Source: Kitasatospora indigofera (GTDB lineage: Bacteria; Actinomycetota; Actinomycetes; Streptomycetales; Streptomycetaceae). From it: a stretch of DNA of 56,751 nucleotides. The stretch covers positions 1 through 56,751 of the forward strand of contig NZ_BNBO01000057.1 in assembly GCF_014655955.1 (NCBI RefSeq). The letters run 5' to 3'. Under the pieces are notes generated by a model. The model was not told the origin of the DNA. It saw nothing but the letters and a program-made list of their open reading frames with translations, and ran no database searches. The translations under genes and the position numbers were made by a program. This document shows, piece after piece, positions 41,888 to 49,094 of the stretch. Positions within the stretch are counted from its first letter, which is position 1; the number at the start of each line of letters is the position of its first letter.

Positions 41888-42735
41888 GCGCCGCGGTCGC
41901 ACCGGCCCCGCCCGCCCCTGCTGCCGCTGCGGCGACGGCTCTGCCCGGCCCGCAGTCCGGCACGCTCGTCTGGGAGCCCGCCGAGGGCGCCGCCCGGCGC
42001 GGCACCGTGGTGCTGCTCCCGGGCCGGGGTGAGAACCCGGCCGTCTACCAGCGGTTCGGCCGCCGGCTGGCCGCCGACGGCTACGGCGTCCACGCACTCG
42101 CGCTGGGCCAGCAGGCCGCGCCGGCCGACGTGGCGGCCGCCTTCGCGGCCGTCGCCGGGACGGCCCCGGCACCCGTGGTGCTGGCCGGCTCCGACACCGG
42201 CGCCCTGCGGGCGCTGGCCGCCGTCCGGGAGGCCGGCGCGCGGCCGGCCGGTCTGCTGCTCGCCGCACTGCCGCTGACGGCCGACGCCCCGCCGCCCGGC
42301 GACTGGGAGGAGGAGCTGGCGGCCCGGACGTCCTGCCCGGCCCACCGCGGCGTGCTGACCGCCGATCCGGGGTTCGGCCGGGGCCGCTTCGCGGACCGCG
42401 TCCCCGACGCGCTGCTCGCGCCGGCCCTGGAGCCGGCCACCGTACTCGGCCCGGACCCCGTCCGGTCCGGGGCACCGTCCCCGGCGTCGCCCGGACGGCT
42501 GCCCGTCCTGGTCCTGCACGGCGCGGCCGACCCCGTCGCCCCGCCGCAGGCCGTCCGCGAGTTCGCCGCCGGCCTGCCCACGACCGTCCTGGTGCTGGTC
42601 GAGGACGGCCGGCACGACGTGCTCAACGACGCCGCCCACCGCAGCGTCGCGGCGCAGACCGTCCAGTGGCTGGAGCGCCTGCGCGTCGGCCCTGAGCTTC
42701 CCCGTCTGCTGACGGTCGAGGAACCGCCCCGCTGA
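41884..42735 (+). CDS. Alpha/beta hydrolase with Asp in the nucleophile position
   Basis: A 283-residue alpha/beta hydrolase. The oxyanion-type loop is VVLLPGRGENPAVYQRFG, and the elbow after strand beta-5 reads VVLAGSDTGALRALAA, so the G-x-Nuc-x-G nucleophile is Asp rather than Ser. The acid and base appear as LHGAADPVAPP and EDGRHDVLND. Asp nucleophiles are known in haloalkane dehalogenases and epoxide hydrolases of this fold. Its partner genes suggest hydrolysis of an intermediate in organosulfur breakdown. The start overlaps the upstream monooxygenase. It could also be an inactive or non-hydrolytic family member. Confidence 0.8.
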   Translation: MSAAVAPAPPAPAAAAATALPGPQSGTLVWEPAEGAARRGTVVLLPGRGENPAVYQRFGRRLAADGYGVHALALGQQAAPADVAAAFAAVAGTAPAPVVLAGSDTGALRALAAVREAGARPAGLLLAALPLTADAPPPGDWEEELAARTSCPAHRGVLTADPGFGRGRFADRVPDALLAPALEPATVLGPDPVRSGAPSPASPGRLPVLVLHGAADPVAPPQAVREFAAGLPTTVLVLVEDGRHDVLNDAAHRSVAAQTVQWLERLRVGPELPRLLTVEEPPR

Positions 42736-42819
42736 GTTCGCTCCCCTCCGCGCCACCACCGGCGTCACGGGGCCGGTCCGTCCAGAGCGTCCGGACCGGC
42801 CCCGCCCCGCCGGTCACCG

Positions 42820-42885
42820 CCGGCAGCGCCCACGAGGCCGGCCGCCCGACCACCGGCAGCGCCCACGAGGCCTGCCGCCCGACCA
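42820..42885. repeat. Two tandem 33-bp units
   Basis: Two consecutive 33-bp copies beginning CCGGCAGCGCCCACGAGGCC differ at a single base near their middle, and a third partial copy begins at 42886. They lie in the 192-bp gap between the hydrolase and flavin-reductase genes and contain no gene. Confidence 0.8.
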
Positions 42886-42927
42886 CCGGTCCCGTAGCAC
42901 CGATCCACGTCCCAGGAAGGACATCCC

Positions 42928-43473
42928 GTGACCATCACCCAGGACCTCCCCGCCACCCAGCTCCGGCCGACCGGGCCGGCGCCCGTACCGGCCGACCGGC
43001 TGCGCCGCACCCTGCGTCGGCAGGCCGCCGGCGTCACCGTCATCACCGTGCCGGGCCCCGCCGGCTTCACCGCCACCTCGTTCACCTCGGTCAGCCTGGA
43101 CCCGGCCCTGGTCTCCTTCTACGTGTCGGCCACCGCCTCGGCGGCCCCGGCCGTCCGGGCGGCGGGCAGCTTCGCCGTCCACATCCTCGGCCGCGGCCAG
43201 GAGGAGCTGGCGGCCCGCTTCGCCCGCAGCGGCGCCGACCGCTTCGCCGGCACCGACTGGACGCCCGACGAGCTGGGCACGCCCGTCCTGGCCGGGGTCG
43301 CCGCCTGGCTGACGGCGCGTCCGGTGCTGCTCCAGGAGGTCGGCGACCACCTGCTGGTGGTCGGCGAGGTCGTCGACACCCTGGCCCGCGAGGACGTCGG
43401 CCCGCTGGTGCACCACGACGGCGCCTTCGGCGGGTTCACCTCCGCCCCGGGCACCGGCGCCCGCCGGAGCTGA
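42928..43473 (+). CDS. NAD(P)H:FMN flavin reductase (two-component monooxygenase partner)
   Basis: A 181-residue flavin-reductase-like domain protein. After a 25-residue leader come LRRQAAGVTVITVPGPAGFT, ATSFTSVSLDPALVSFYVS, FAVHILGRGQEELAARFAR and VGDHLLVVGEVVD, the standard split-barrel FMN-binding pattern of HpaC/SsuE-substitute reductases. It should supply reduced FMN to the three luciferase-like monooxygenases and perhaps the SfnB-like protein. The GTG at 42928 has AGGA upstream. It has its own leader of about 190 bp that includes the 33-bp repeat. Confidence 0.9.
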   Translation: MTITQDLPATQLRPTGPAPVPADRLRRTLRRQAAGVTVITVPGPAGFTATSFTSVSLDPALVSFYVSATASAAPAVRAAGSFAVHILGRGQEELAARFARSGADRFAGTDWTPDELGTPVLAGVAAWLTARPVLLQEVGDHLLVVGEVVDTLAREDVGPLVHHDGAFGGFTSAPGTGARRS

Positions 43474-43559
43474 CCAAGGCCCGTCCGGTGCCCCGGGCCT
43501 CAGCCCGGCACCTCCACGCGGCCCGCACACCCGGCCGCCGCCCGTCCCAGGAGTCCGCG

Positions 43560-44675
43560 ATGTCCCTGACCTTCCACTGGTTCCTGCCCACCACCGGCGA
43601 CAGCCGTCACGTGGTCGGTGGCGGCCACGGGTCGACGCCCGGCACCGCCGGCGCCGACCGCCCCCCGAGCGTCGAATACCTGGGCCAGATCGCCCGGACG
43701 GCCGAACAGCTCGGCTTCACCGGCGCGCTGACCCCCACCGGCGTCTGGTGCGAGGACGCCTGGCTGACCACGGCGATGCTCACCCAGGTCACCGAGCGGC
43801 TCAAGTTCCTGGTCGCCTTCCGCCCGGGGCAGCTCAGCCCGACCCTCGCCGCCCAGATGGCGGCCAGCTACCAGCGCCAGTCCCACGGCCGGCTGCTGCT
43901 CAACGTGGTGACCGGCGGCGAGTCGGCCGAGCAGCGCGCCTACGGCGACTTCCTGGACAAGGAGGGGCGCTACGCCCGGGCGGACGAGTTCCTCGGGATC
44001 GTCCGCCGGCTTTGGGCAGGCGAGACCGTGGACCACCAGGGAGACCATCTGCGGGTCGAGCAGGCCCGGTTGGCGCGGCTGCCGGATCCCGCGCCGGAGA
44101 TCTACTTCGGCGGCTCCTCGGCGGCGGCCGGCGCGGTGGCGGCCCGGCACGCGGACGTCTACCTCACCTGGGGCGAGCCGCCCGCGCAGGTACGGGAGAA
44201 GATCGACTGGATCAGCGGCCTGGCCCGGGCCCGGGGCCGTACGCCCCGGTTCGGGATCCGGCTGCACGTGATCGCCAGGGACACCTCCGCACAGGCCTGG
44301 GCCGAGGCGGAACGTCTGCTCGCCGGGATGAGCCCGGAGCGGATCCGCAGTACCCAGCTCGCCCTGGCCCGCAGCGAGTCGGACGGCCAGCGGCGGATGC
44401 GGGAGCTGCACGGCGGCGCCACCTCCCGGCTGGAGGTGCATCCGGGCCTCTGGGCGGGCATCGGGCTGGTGCGCGGCGGCGCCGGGACCGCGCTGGTGGG
44501 CAGCCACCGGGAGGTGGCCGATCTGATCGTGGAGTACCACCGGGCGGGAGTGCAGGAGTTCATCCTCTCCGGCATCCCGCACCTGGAGGAGGCCTACCAG
44601 GTCGGCGAGGGCGTCCTGCCGCTGCTCGCGGCCCAGGGCCTCTGGCGGCACCCGGCGGTCCCGGCCCGGCTCTGA
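43560..44675 (+). CDS. ssuD: Alkanesulfonate monooxygenase (SsuD)
   Basis: A 371-residue LLM monooxygenase beginning MSLTFHWFLPTTGDSRHVVG, the hallmark N-terminus of SsuD. LLLNVVTGGESAEQRAYGDF, SRLEVHPGLWAGIGLVRGGAG and FILSGIPHLEEAYQVGEGVL agree with SsuD to the end. It converts C1-C14 alkanesulfonates to the aldehyde and sulfite with FMNH2 and oxygen. The ATG at 43560 follows AGGAG. It sits 86 bp after the flavin reductase, the same functional pair as ssuD/ssuE. It is the last gene of the island and is followed by a hairpin. Confidence 0.92.
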   Translation: MSLTFHWFLPTTGDSRHVVGGGHGSTPGTAGADRPPSVEYLGQIARTAEQLGFTGALTPTGVWCEDAWLTTAMLTQVTERLKFLVAFRPGQLSPTLAAQMAASYQRQSHGRLLLNVVTGGESAEQRAYGDFLDKEGRYARADEFLGIVRRLWAGETVDHQGDHLRVEQARLARLPDPAPEIYFGGSSAAAGAVAARHADVYLTWGEPPAQVREKIDWISGLARARGRTPRFGIRLHVIARDTSAQAWAEAERLLAGMSPERIRSTQLALARSESDGQRRMRELHGGATSRLEVHPGLWAGIGLVRGGAGTALVGSHREVADLIVEYHRAGVQEFILSGIPHLEEAYQVGEGVLPLLAAQGLWRHPAVPARL

Positions 44676-44688
44676 AGCGGCGCCGCCG

Positions 44689-44712
44689 GGGAGCCGGGCC
44701 GCACCGGCTCCC
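44689..44712. terminator. Bidirectional terminator at end of sulfur island
   Basis: GGGAGCCGG and CCGGCTCCC, a perfect 9-bp stem with a 6-base loop, lie 14 bp after the ssuD stop and between it and the convergent DUF4389 gene. Confidence 0.65.
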
Positions 44713-44739
44713 TCAGCGCCCCGCCCGCAGGACGCGCCC

Positions 44740-45564
44740 TCAGCGCCCGGCCGGGAGCAGCCCCGGGGCCGGCGGCGCGGTGACGTGCACGGACAGGTCG
44801 TCGTTGTCGTCGTCCGTGCCGAAGGTGCCGGTCAGCGAGGAGGTGAGCGAGGCGGCGATCCCCACCAGGATGAAGACGACCAGCAGTCCGCGCCCCGTGC
44901 CGCTGAGCACCAGCGGCCTGGTCGCCGACGCCCCGGGCACCGCGTCCGCCGGACCGGCCGCCGGGTCCTCGCCGAAGAGCTGCTTCGGGTAGGCGGCGGT
45001 GAGCATCAGCAGGTAGGCCTGGAACCGCATCCGGTAGCGCACGATCGCCGCGCTGGCCTCGAACAGCGGCCGGGGCATCCGGCCCAGGATCAGCACCACC
45101 AGCCAGCTGATGAACGACACCGTCCACCACCCGGTGAGCAGCACGCTCTGCACGATCGCCGCGGGAATGGCCAGGATCAGGCGGAAGAAGACCGCCAGCC
45201 GGTTGAGCTCGCCCGGCTTCAGCCCGACCTGGACGGGGTAGCCGGGCGCCTGGAAGGCGAACGGCGGGTACCGGTCGTGGGTCAGCATCGCGTAGGCGTT
45301 GACCCGCGTCTCGTACGCGACGAAGCCCCCCAGGTAGGTCGCGGCGAAGTCCGGCAGCCGCCCCAGCACGAGTGCCCCGAACCAGCCGATGATGCTCACG
45401 AAGAAGGCCACCACCGACAGCGCCCACAGCACGATGAACTGCGGGATCAGCATCAGCAGGCGCAGCAGCACGGTCAGCCGGTTCTGGTCGGCCGGTTCCG
45501 GCATGTCGAGCGTCGGCAGGAACTCGGCCGCGGCGGGCGCAGCGGCAGGGGGAGCGTCCCACAT
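44740..45564 (-). CDS. DUF4389 family membrane protein
   Basis: A 274-residue membrane protein. Hydrophobic helices lie at about residues 29-64, 125-160 and 215-237. Between them are the repeated family phrases GALVLGRLPDFAATYLGGFV and VVLILGRMPRPLFEASAAIV, which show an internal duplication typical of DUF4389. The C-terminus ends in an external acidic TDDDNDDLS tail. Function unknown. The ATG at 45562-45564 has GGAGG five bases upstream; the much longer open frame to 46794 is spurious. Confidence 0.85.
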   Translation of the reverse strand: MWDAPPAAAPAAAEFLPTLDMPEPADQNRLTVLLRLLMLIPQFIVLWALSVVAFFVSIIGWFGALVLGRLPDFAATYLGGFVAYETRVNAYAMLTHDRYPPFAFQAPGYPVQVGLKPGELNRLAVFFRLILAIPAAIVQSVLLTGWWTVSFISWLVVLILGRMPRPLFEASAAIVRYRMRFQAYLLMLTAAYPKQLFGEDPAAGPADAVPGASATRPLVLSGTGRGLLVVFILVGIAASLTSSLTGTFGTDDDNDDLSVHVTAPPAPGLLPAGR

Positions 45565-45936
45565 CCGGGCCTCCAGGCGTCGGGTCCGAGGCGGAAGCGG
45601 CGGAGGTGCCGCGTGCTCCGAAGATCGCAGCCGTCCGCCGCCCCCGCCCGTCCGGTGGACCGATCGGGCGACGCCCGGGCCGTCGCCGCTCCGGGCCGGT
45701 CCGGGGGCCGGCCCCTCGGGCGGTGCGCCGGCCCGGCCCGGGGCAGGGCAGGGAGGCGCGGCCTGAGGCGGTCCCGGACGGGCGGCGGCCCACGCGGCGA
45801 CCAGGTCCGGCCGGCGCCCCTGCCGGAGCGGGACCTGGTCCGGCAGGCCCGACCACCGGTCAACCAAGCGTCTGGAAAAGGGCTTTGCGACACCCGCGGG
45901 CCGACGGTGAGAAGCGCCGGTCGGTATCGTCGGGCC
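45565..45936. other. Intergenic region, no gene seen
   Basis: About 370 bp between the divergent DUF4389 and GNAT genes. It is very GC-rich until about 45870, then becomes more mixed (TGGAAAAGGGCTTTGCGAC, GGTCGGTATCGTCGG) close to the GNAT start, where a plus-strand promoter may lie. No hairpin or repeat of note. Confidence 0.35.
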
Positions 45937-46497
45937 ATGCCCGAACTGATCGCGCCCACCGTCCGTCTGCATTCCGCCTGGCTTGAGGCGCGTGAGGAGT
46001 GGGGACCCGGCGCCCACGAGGACGGGTTCGGGCTGCGGCCGGCCGACGAGGTCGTGTCGCCGGCCGGATTCGCGGCCTGGGTGGCCCGGCTGGCCGAGCC
46101 GCCGCGGCGGCCGGACCAGGGGCAGGACGCGGACCACCAGGGGCAGGACGCGGACCAGGAGCAGTCCGTCCCGGCGGGTCAGGTGTACCGGTGGATCGTC
46201 GAGGACGGCCGGGTGCACGGCGGGATCGCCCTGCGCCACGGGCCCGGCGACCTGGTGCCGCGGTTCGGCCACATCGGCTACGGCGTCCGGCCGTCCTCGC
46301 GCCGGCGCGGGCTGGCCGCCTGGGCCCTGGGACGGATGCTCGGCGAGGCGCGGGCCCGTGGCCTCGGCCGGGTGCTCCTCGTCTGCGAGGCCGGCAACGT
46401 CGCGTCCGTCAGGACGATCGAGCACCAGGGCGGCGTCCTCGAAGGCCTCCAGGAGACCGGGTCCGGGGTCGTGCGGCGGTACTGGATCACCCTCTGA
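45937..46497 (+). CDS. GNAT family N-acetyltransferase
   Basis: A 186-residue acyl-CoA N-acyltransferase. The acetyl-CoA pyrophosphate loop is YGVRPSSRRRGLAAWALGRM, preceded by strand RFGHIGYGV and followed by RVLLVCEAGNVASVRTIEHQ, the usual GNAT order. An unusual hydrophilic insert between residues 58 and 75 repeats DQGQDAD/HQGQDAD, encoded by a short DNA tandem duplication. It acetylates an amine of an unknown protein or small molecule. The ATG at 45937 is chosen because it begins the first helix of the fold. Confidence 0.85.
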   Translation: MPELIAPTVRLHSAWLEAREEWGPGAHEDGFGLRPADEVVSPAGFAAWVARLAEPPRRPDQGQDADHQGQDADQEQSVPAGQVYRWIVEDGRVHGGIALRHGPGDLVPRFGHIGYGVRPSSRRRGLAAWALGRMLGEARARGLGRVLLVCEAGNVASVRTIEHQGGVLEGLQETGSGVVRRYWITL

Positions 46498-46792
46498 GGC
46501 CGGCCGGGCCGCGCCCGGGTCAGGGTCGCCGGGTGCCGCCGTCCGGCCGCCGATACGCGCGAACGGTCGCTTTGTCGACGGAAGTTGAGCGCGGGCCCGG
46601 ACCGGAGCAAGATGGGCCCGGACGCGGTGGCCCGGCGAGGGCCCGGTGGCCGTCAGGCGTGCCGAGGACTCCGGCTCCTGACGGTTCCGGCCGGGCCGCT
46701 GCCTGCCGCGAGGCCGCAGCGGCCGCCGCGGGACGTCACCGATCACGCCCCGGCCGGGCCGTGACGACTGATCGACGGACAGGGCAGGGTGC

Positions 46793-47362
46793 ATGGCACA
46801 GCGCAGCTATTGGCGTGAGGCGGACGGTTCTGCGGTCACGGCGGCGGAGGCCCAACGGCTCTGGGCGGGCGAGGCCTACCCGCACCTGGTCACCGTCGCC
46901 GGGACGTACCACGCCGTCATCACCTACAAGGAGCTGGCGGAGACGGTCCAGAAGACGTCCGGGGTCCGGACCACCGCCCTCCTGCACAACTGGATCGGGG
47001 GCGTGCTGGGGCAGGTGGTCCGGGAGGCCCACCGGCGAGGTGACCCGCCCCTGACGGCGCTGGTCGTCCGCACCAGTGACGGGATGGTCGGGGAGGGCTA
47101 CCGGGAGGTCCTGACGGTCGCCGGGGAGTCCGCCGCCGCCGAGGAGCTGGACCGGGAGCACCACGCGGCGGCGGCCCGGCTGGACTGCTACCGCCGCTTC
47201 GGCGCCGCCCTGCCGCCCGACGGCGGCGTCCCCGCGCTCGCGCCCCGGCTGCTGGCGGCCATCGAGCGCCGACGCGCACGGCTCCCTGAGCCGGTCGCAC
47301 GGATCTGCCCCGGCTGCTACGTCCAGCTCCCGGCGACCGGGATCTGCGACTCCTGCCAGTAG
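46793..47362 (+). CDS. Unknown protein with C-terminal zinc-ribbon-like Cys motif
   Basis: A 189-residue soluble protein that I do not recognise. The N-terminal two thirds include WAGEAYPHLVTVAGTYHAVI and YKELAETVQKTSGVRTTALL, a mixed alpha/beta pattern. The last 25 residues hold ICPGCYVQLPATGICDSCQ, two CxxC knuckles expected to bind zinc. The ATG at 46793 follows the purine-rich GGACAGGGCAGGG. It lies between the GNAT gene and the convergent aspartyl-tRNA synthetase, without an obvious partner. Confidence 0.7.
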   Translation: MAQRSYWREADGSAVTAAEAQRLWAGEAYPHLVTVAGTYHAVITYKELAETVQKTSGVRTTALLHNWIGGVLGQVVREAHRRGDPPLTALVVRTSDGMVGEGYREVLTVAGESAAAEELDREHHAAAARLDCYRRFGAALPPDGGVPALAPRLLAAIERRRARLPEPVARICPGCYVQLPATGICDSCQ

Positions 47363-47417
47363 GCGCCGGCCTGCCGCCCGCCGCCCGCCGCCCGCCGGCA
47401 GCCCGGGGGACGGGGGA

Positions 47418-47451
47418 CCGGGGACGGGGACTCGACGGTCCCCGTCCCCGG
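47418..47451. terminator. Perfect 14-bp stem terminator between convergent genes
   Basis: Arms CCGGGGACGGGGAC and GTCCCCGTCCCCGG around the loop TCGACG. It lies between the zinc-ribbon gene and the 3' end of the aspartyl-tRNA synthetase gene, serving either. Confidence 0.7.
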
Positions 47452-47489
47452 ACGGCCGCAGGCGCCCGCCGGCCGGTGCCCGGATGCCG

Positions 47490-48809
47490 CTACGGGGTCA
47501 GCCGGTTGGGCCCGCGGAACAGGAAGGTCGCCTCGCGGATCGAGTCCAGGCCGAGCAACACCATCAGCACCCGGCCCAGGCCCATGCCTAGGCCGCCGTG
47601 CGGCGGGCAGCCGTACCGGAAGCAGTTCAGGTAGTCCCGCAGCGAGTCGGTGCCCATGCCCTTCTCCGCGGCCTGGTCGAGCAGCACGTCGTACCGGTGC
47701 TCGCGCTGCGCGCCGGTGGTGATCTCCAGGCCCTTCCACAGCAGGTCGAAACTGAGCGTCAGCCCCGCCTCGGCGGCCGCACGCATGTGGTAGAACGGCC
47801 GGATCCCGGCCGGGTAGTGGGTCACGAACACGAACTCGTGCCCGGTCTCCCGCCGGACGTGCGCGGCGAGCGCCCGCTCGCCCTCGGGGTCCAGGTCGGC
47901 CTTGCCCTCCGGGTCCCAGCCGCCGGCCCGCAGGATCTCCTGGGCCCGTGCCATGGTGACCCGGGGGAAGGGCACCGCCGGGACGGTCACCTCCACCCCG
48001 AACCGCTCCCGGATCGCGGCGCCGTGCCGCTCGGCGACCCGGGCGAGGGTGTGCGCCAGCATCCGTTCCTCGAAGGCCATCACGTCCTCGACGTCCTCGG
48101 TCCAGGCGAGTTCGAGGTCGACCCCGGTGAACTCGGTCGCGTGCCGCGAGGTGAAGGAGGGCTCGGCGCGGAACACCGGCCCGATCTCGAAGACCCGGTC
48201 GATGCCGGCGGCGATCGCCATCTGCTTGTAGAACTGCGGGGACTGCGCCAGGTACGCGCTGCGGCCGAAGTAGCCCAGCTCGAACACCTCCGCGCCGGAC
48301 TCCGAGGCGGTGCCCATCAGTTTGGGCGTGTGCATCTCGGTGCACCCCTCGGCGTACGCGAACTCCCGCAGGGCCTGCTCGACGGTGGTCTGCACCGCGA
48401 ACAGCAGCTGCGCCGCGGGGCGCCGGCGGATGTCCAGGAACCGCCAGTCGAGGCGGTGTTCCAGTCCGGTGTGCTCGTCGACGGGCAGCGGCGTCCCGGC
48501 CCGGTTGAGCAGTTCGACGCGCTCCGGGACCAGTTCCAGGCCGCCCAGCCGGACGGCGGGGTTCTCGACCACCAGGCCGGTGACGCGAACGGCCGACTCG
48601 ACGGTCAGCTCCTCGATCCGCTCTTCCAGCGGGTCGGCCGCGCCCGGGCGCCGGTGGGTGACCTGCGCGGTACCGGTGTGGTCGCGGACCAGCACGAACT
48701 GCATCGTGCGTTGCAGGCGCAGGGTGTTGACCCAGCCGCAGACCGAAACGGTTCGGCCCAGGTGTTCCCGCAGGTCGGCGACCAGGACACGGGGGGTGGG
48801 GTGGATCAT
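47490..48809 (-). CDS. aspS2: Archaeal/eukaryal-type aspartyl-tRNA synthetase (second AspRS)
   Basis: A 439-residue class IIb synthetase without the GAD insertion of bacterial AspRS (about 590 residues), so it is the short archaeal-type form. The N-terminal OB fold has VSVCGWVNTLRLQRTMQFVL; motif 2 is VFEIGPVFRAEPSFTSRHAT and motif 3 GLGMGLGRVLMVLLGL. The residue after GWV, which from memory is His in non-discriminating and Trp in discriminating archaeal enzymes, is Asn28, so tRNA specificity cannot be called. The ATG at 48807-48809 has GGAGG nine bases upstream. A T-box riboswitch precedes it. A normal bacterial aspS is expected elsewhere in the genome, which makes this a dedicated or conditional supplier of Asp-tRNA. 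Confidence 0.9.
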   Translation of the reverse strand: MIHPTPRVLVADLREHLGRTVSVCGWVNTLRLQRTMQFVLVRDHTGTAQVTHRRPGAADPLEERIEELTVESAVRVTGLVVENPAVRLGGLELVPERVELLNRAGTPLPVDEHTGLEHRLDWRFLDIRRRPAAQLLFAVQTTVEQALREFAYAEGCTEMHTPKLMGTASESGAEVFELGYFGRSAYLAQSPQFYKQMAIAAGIDRVFEIGPVFRAEPSFTSRHATEFTGVDLELAWTEDVEDVMAFEERMLAHTLARVAERHGAAIRERFGVEVTVPAVPFPRVTMARAQEILRAGGWDPEGKADLDPEGERALAAHVRRETGHEFVFVTHYPAGIRPFYHMRAAAEAGLTLSFDLLWKGLEITTGAQREHRYDVLLDQAAEKGMGTDSLRDYLNCFRYGCPPHGGLGMGLGRVLMVLLGLDSIREATFLFRGPNRLTP

Positions 48810-48813
48810 CGCA

Positions 48814-49058
48814 GTCCTCCGTAGGACGTCGGGTGATCCCTTGGGAGTGCGGGCGAGAAGGGACTCGCGGTGCCACCGCACTTTCGCTCCCGCCGGTGGC
48901 GGGAGCCTCGTTCGGGCCCGTCACGGGGGCCGGCCGGCGGGGCATTTCCTCCCCGCGCTCAGGAGTGTCTTCGCCTCGGGCGCGATGCCGCCTTCACAGC
49001 TGCCGGCGGCTCTCTCGACTCGCGGGATCCCTCGGGTACTCGTCTCCCTCATCGCGTT
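48814..49058 (-). promoter_or_regulatory. T-box riboswitch (Asp, GAC specifier), probably translational
   Basis: Reading the minus strand, Stem I begins with the GGGAGACGAGTA specifier-loop 5' side. It has the distal AGAGAGCC and GCTGTGAAGG elements, and presents GAAGACA with specifier GAC (48967-48969, Asp) followed by a purine. Stem III is GCTCCCGCC-ACC-GGCGGGAGC (48886-48906). The antisequestrator (48847-48881) is perfect: GTGCGG, 7-base bulge TGGCACC, GCGAG, loop TCCCTT, CTCGC, CCGCAC. TGGC complements a tRNA ending GCCA, as tRNA-Asp does. No U-run follows. GCACTCC overlapping the last helix strand can instead pair with GGAG-GAC-TGC covering the ribosome binding site, and GTCCT-ACGG-AGGAC also encloses it. 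This implies control of translation. Confidence 0.9.
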
Positions 49059-49064
49059 GCGCAC

Positions 49065-49094
49065 AGGCTAGACGGACCGGCGCGGTCGTCGCAA
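49065..49094 (-). promoter_or_regulatory. Promoter of T-box leader
   Basis: Minus-strand -35 TTGCGA (49089-49094), 18-bp spacer, -10 TAGCCT (49065-49070). Initiation would fall near 49058, just before Stem I, giving a leader of about 250 nt. Confidence 0.6.

Noticed and set aside
38216..42475. A 1419-codon open frame on the minus strand across the sulfur enzymes
   Set aside because: Its translation is Arg/Gly/Ala/Pro-rich low complexity with no family motif and lies opposite five well-supported genes. Very high GC removes stop codons from antisense frames.
44740..46794. Long minus-strand frame extending DUF4389 by about 410 codons
   Set aside because: The extension crosses the GNAT gene and intergenic sequence; the ATG at 45564 has a clear ribosome binding site.
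48847..48881. Intrinsic terminator ahead of aspS2
   Set aside because: The hairpin has a 7-base TGGCACC bulge typical of the T-box antisequestrator and no U-run; it is a regulatory fold rather than a terminator.
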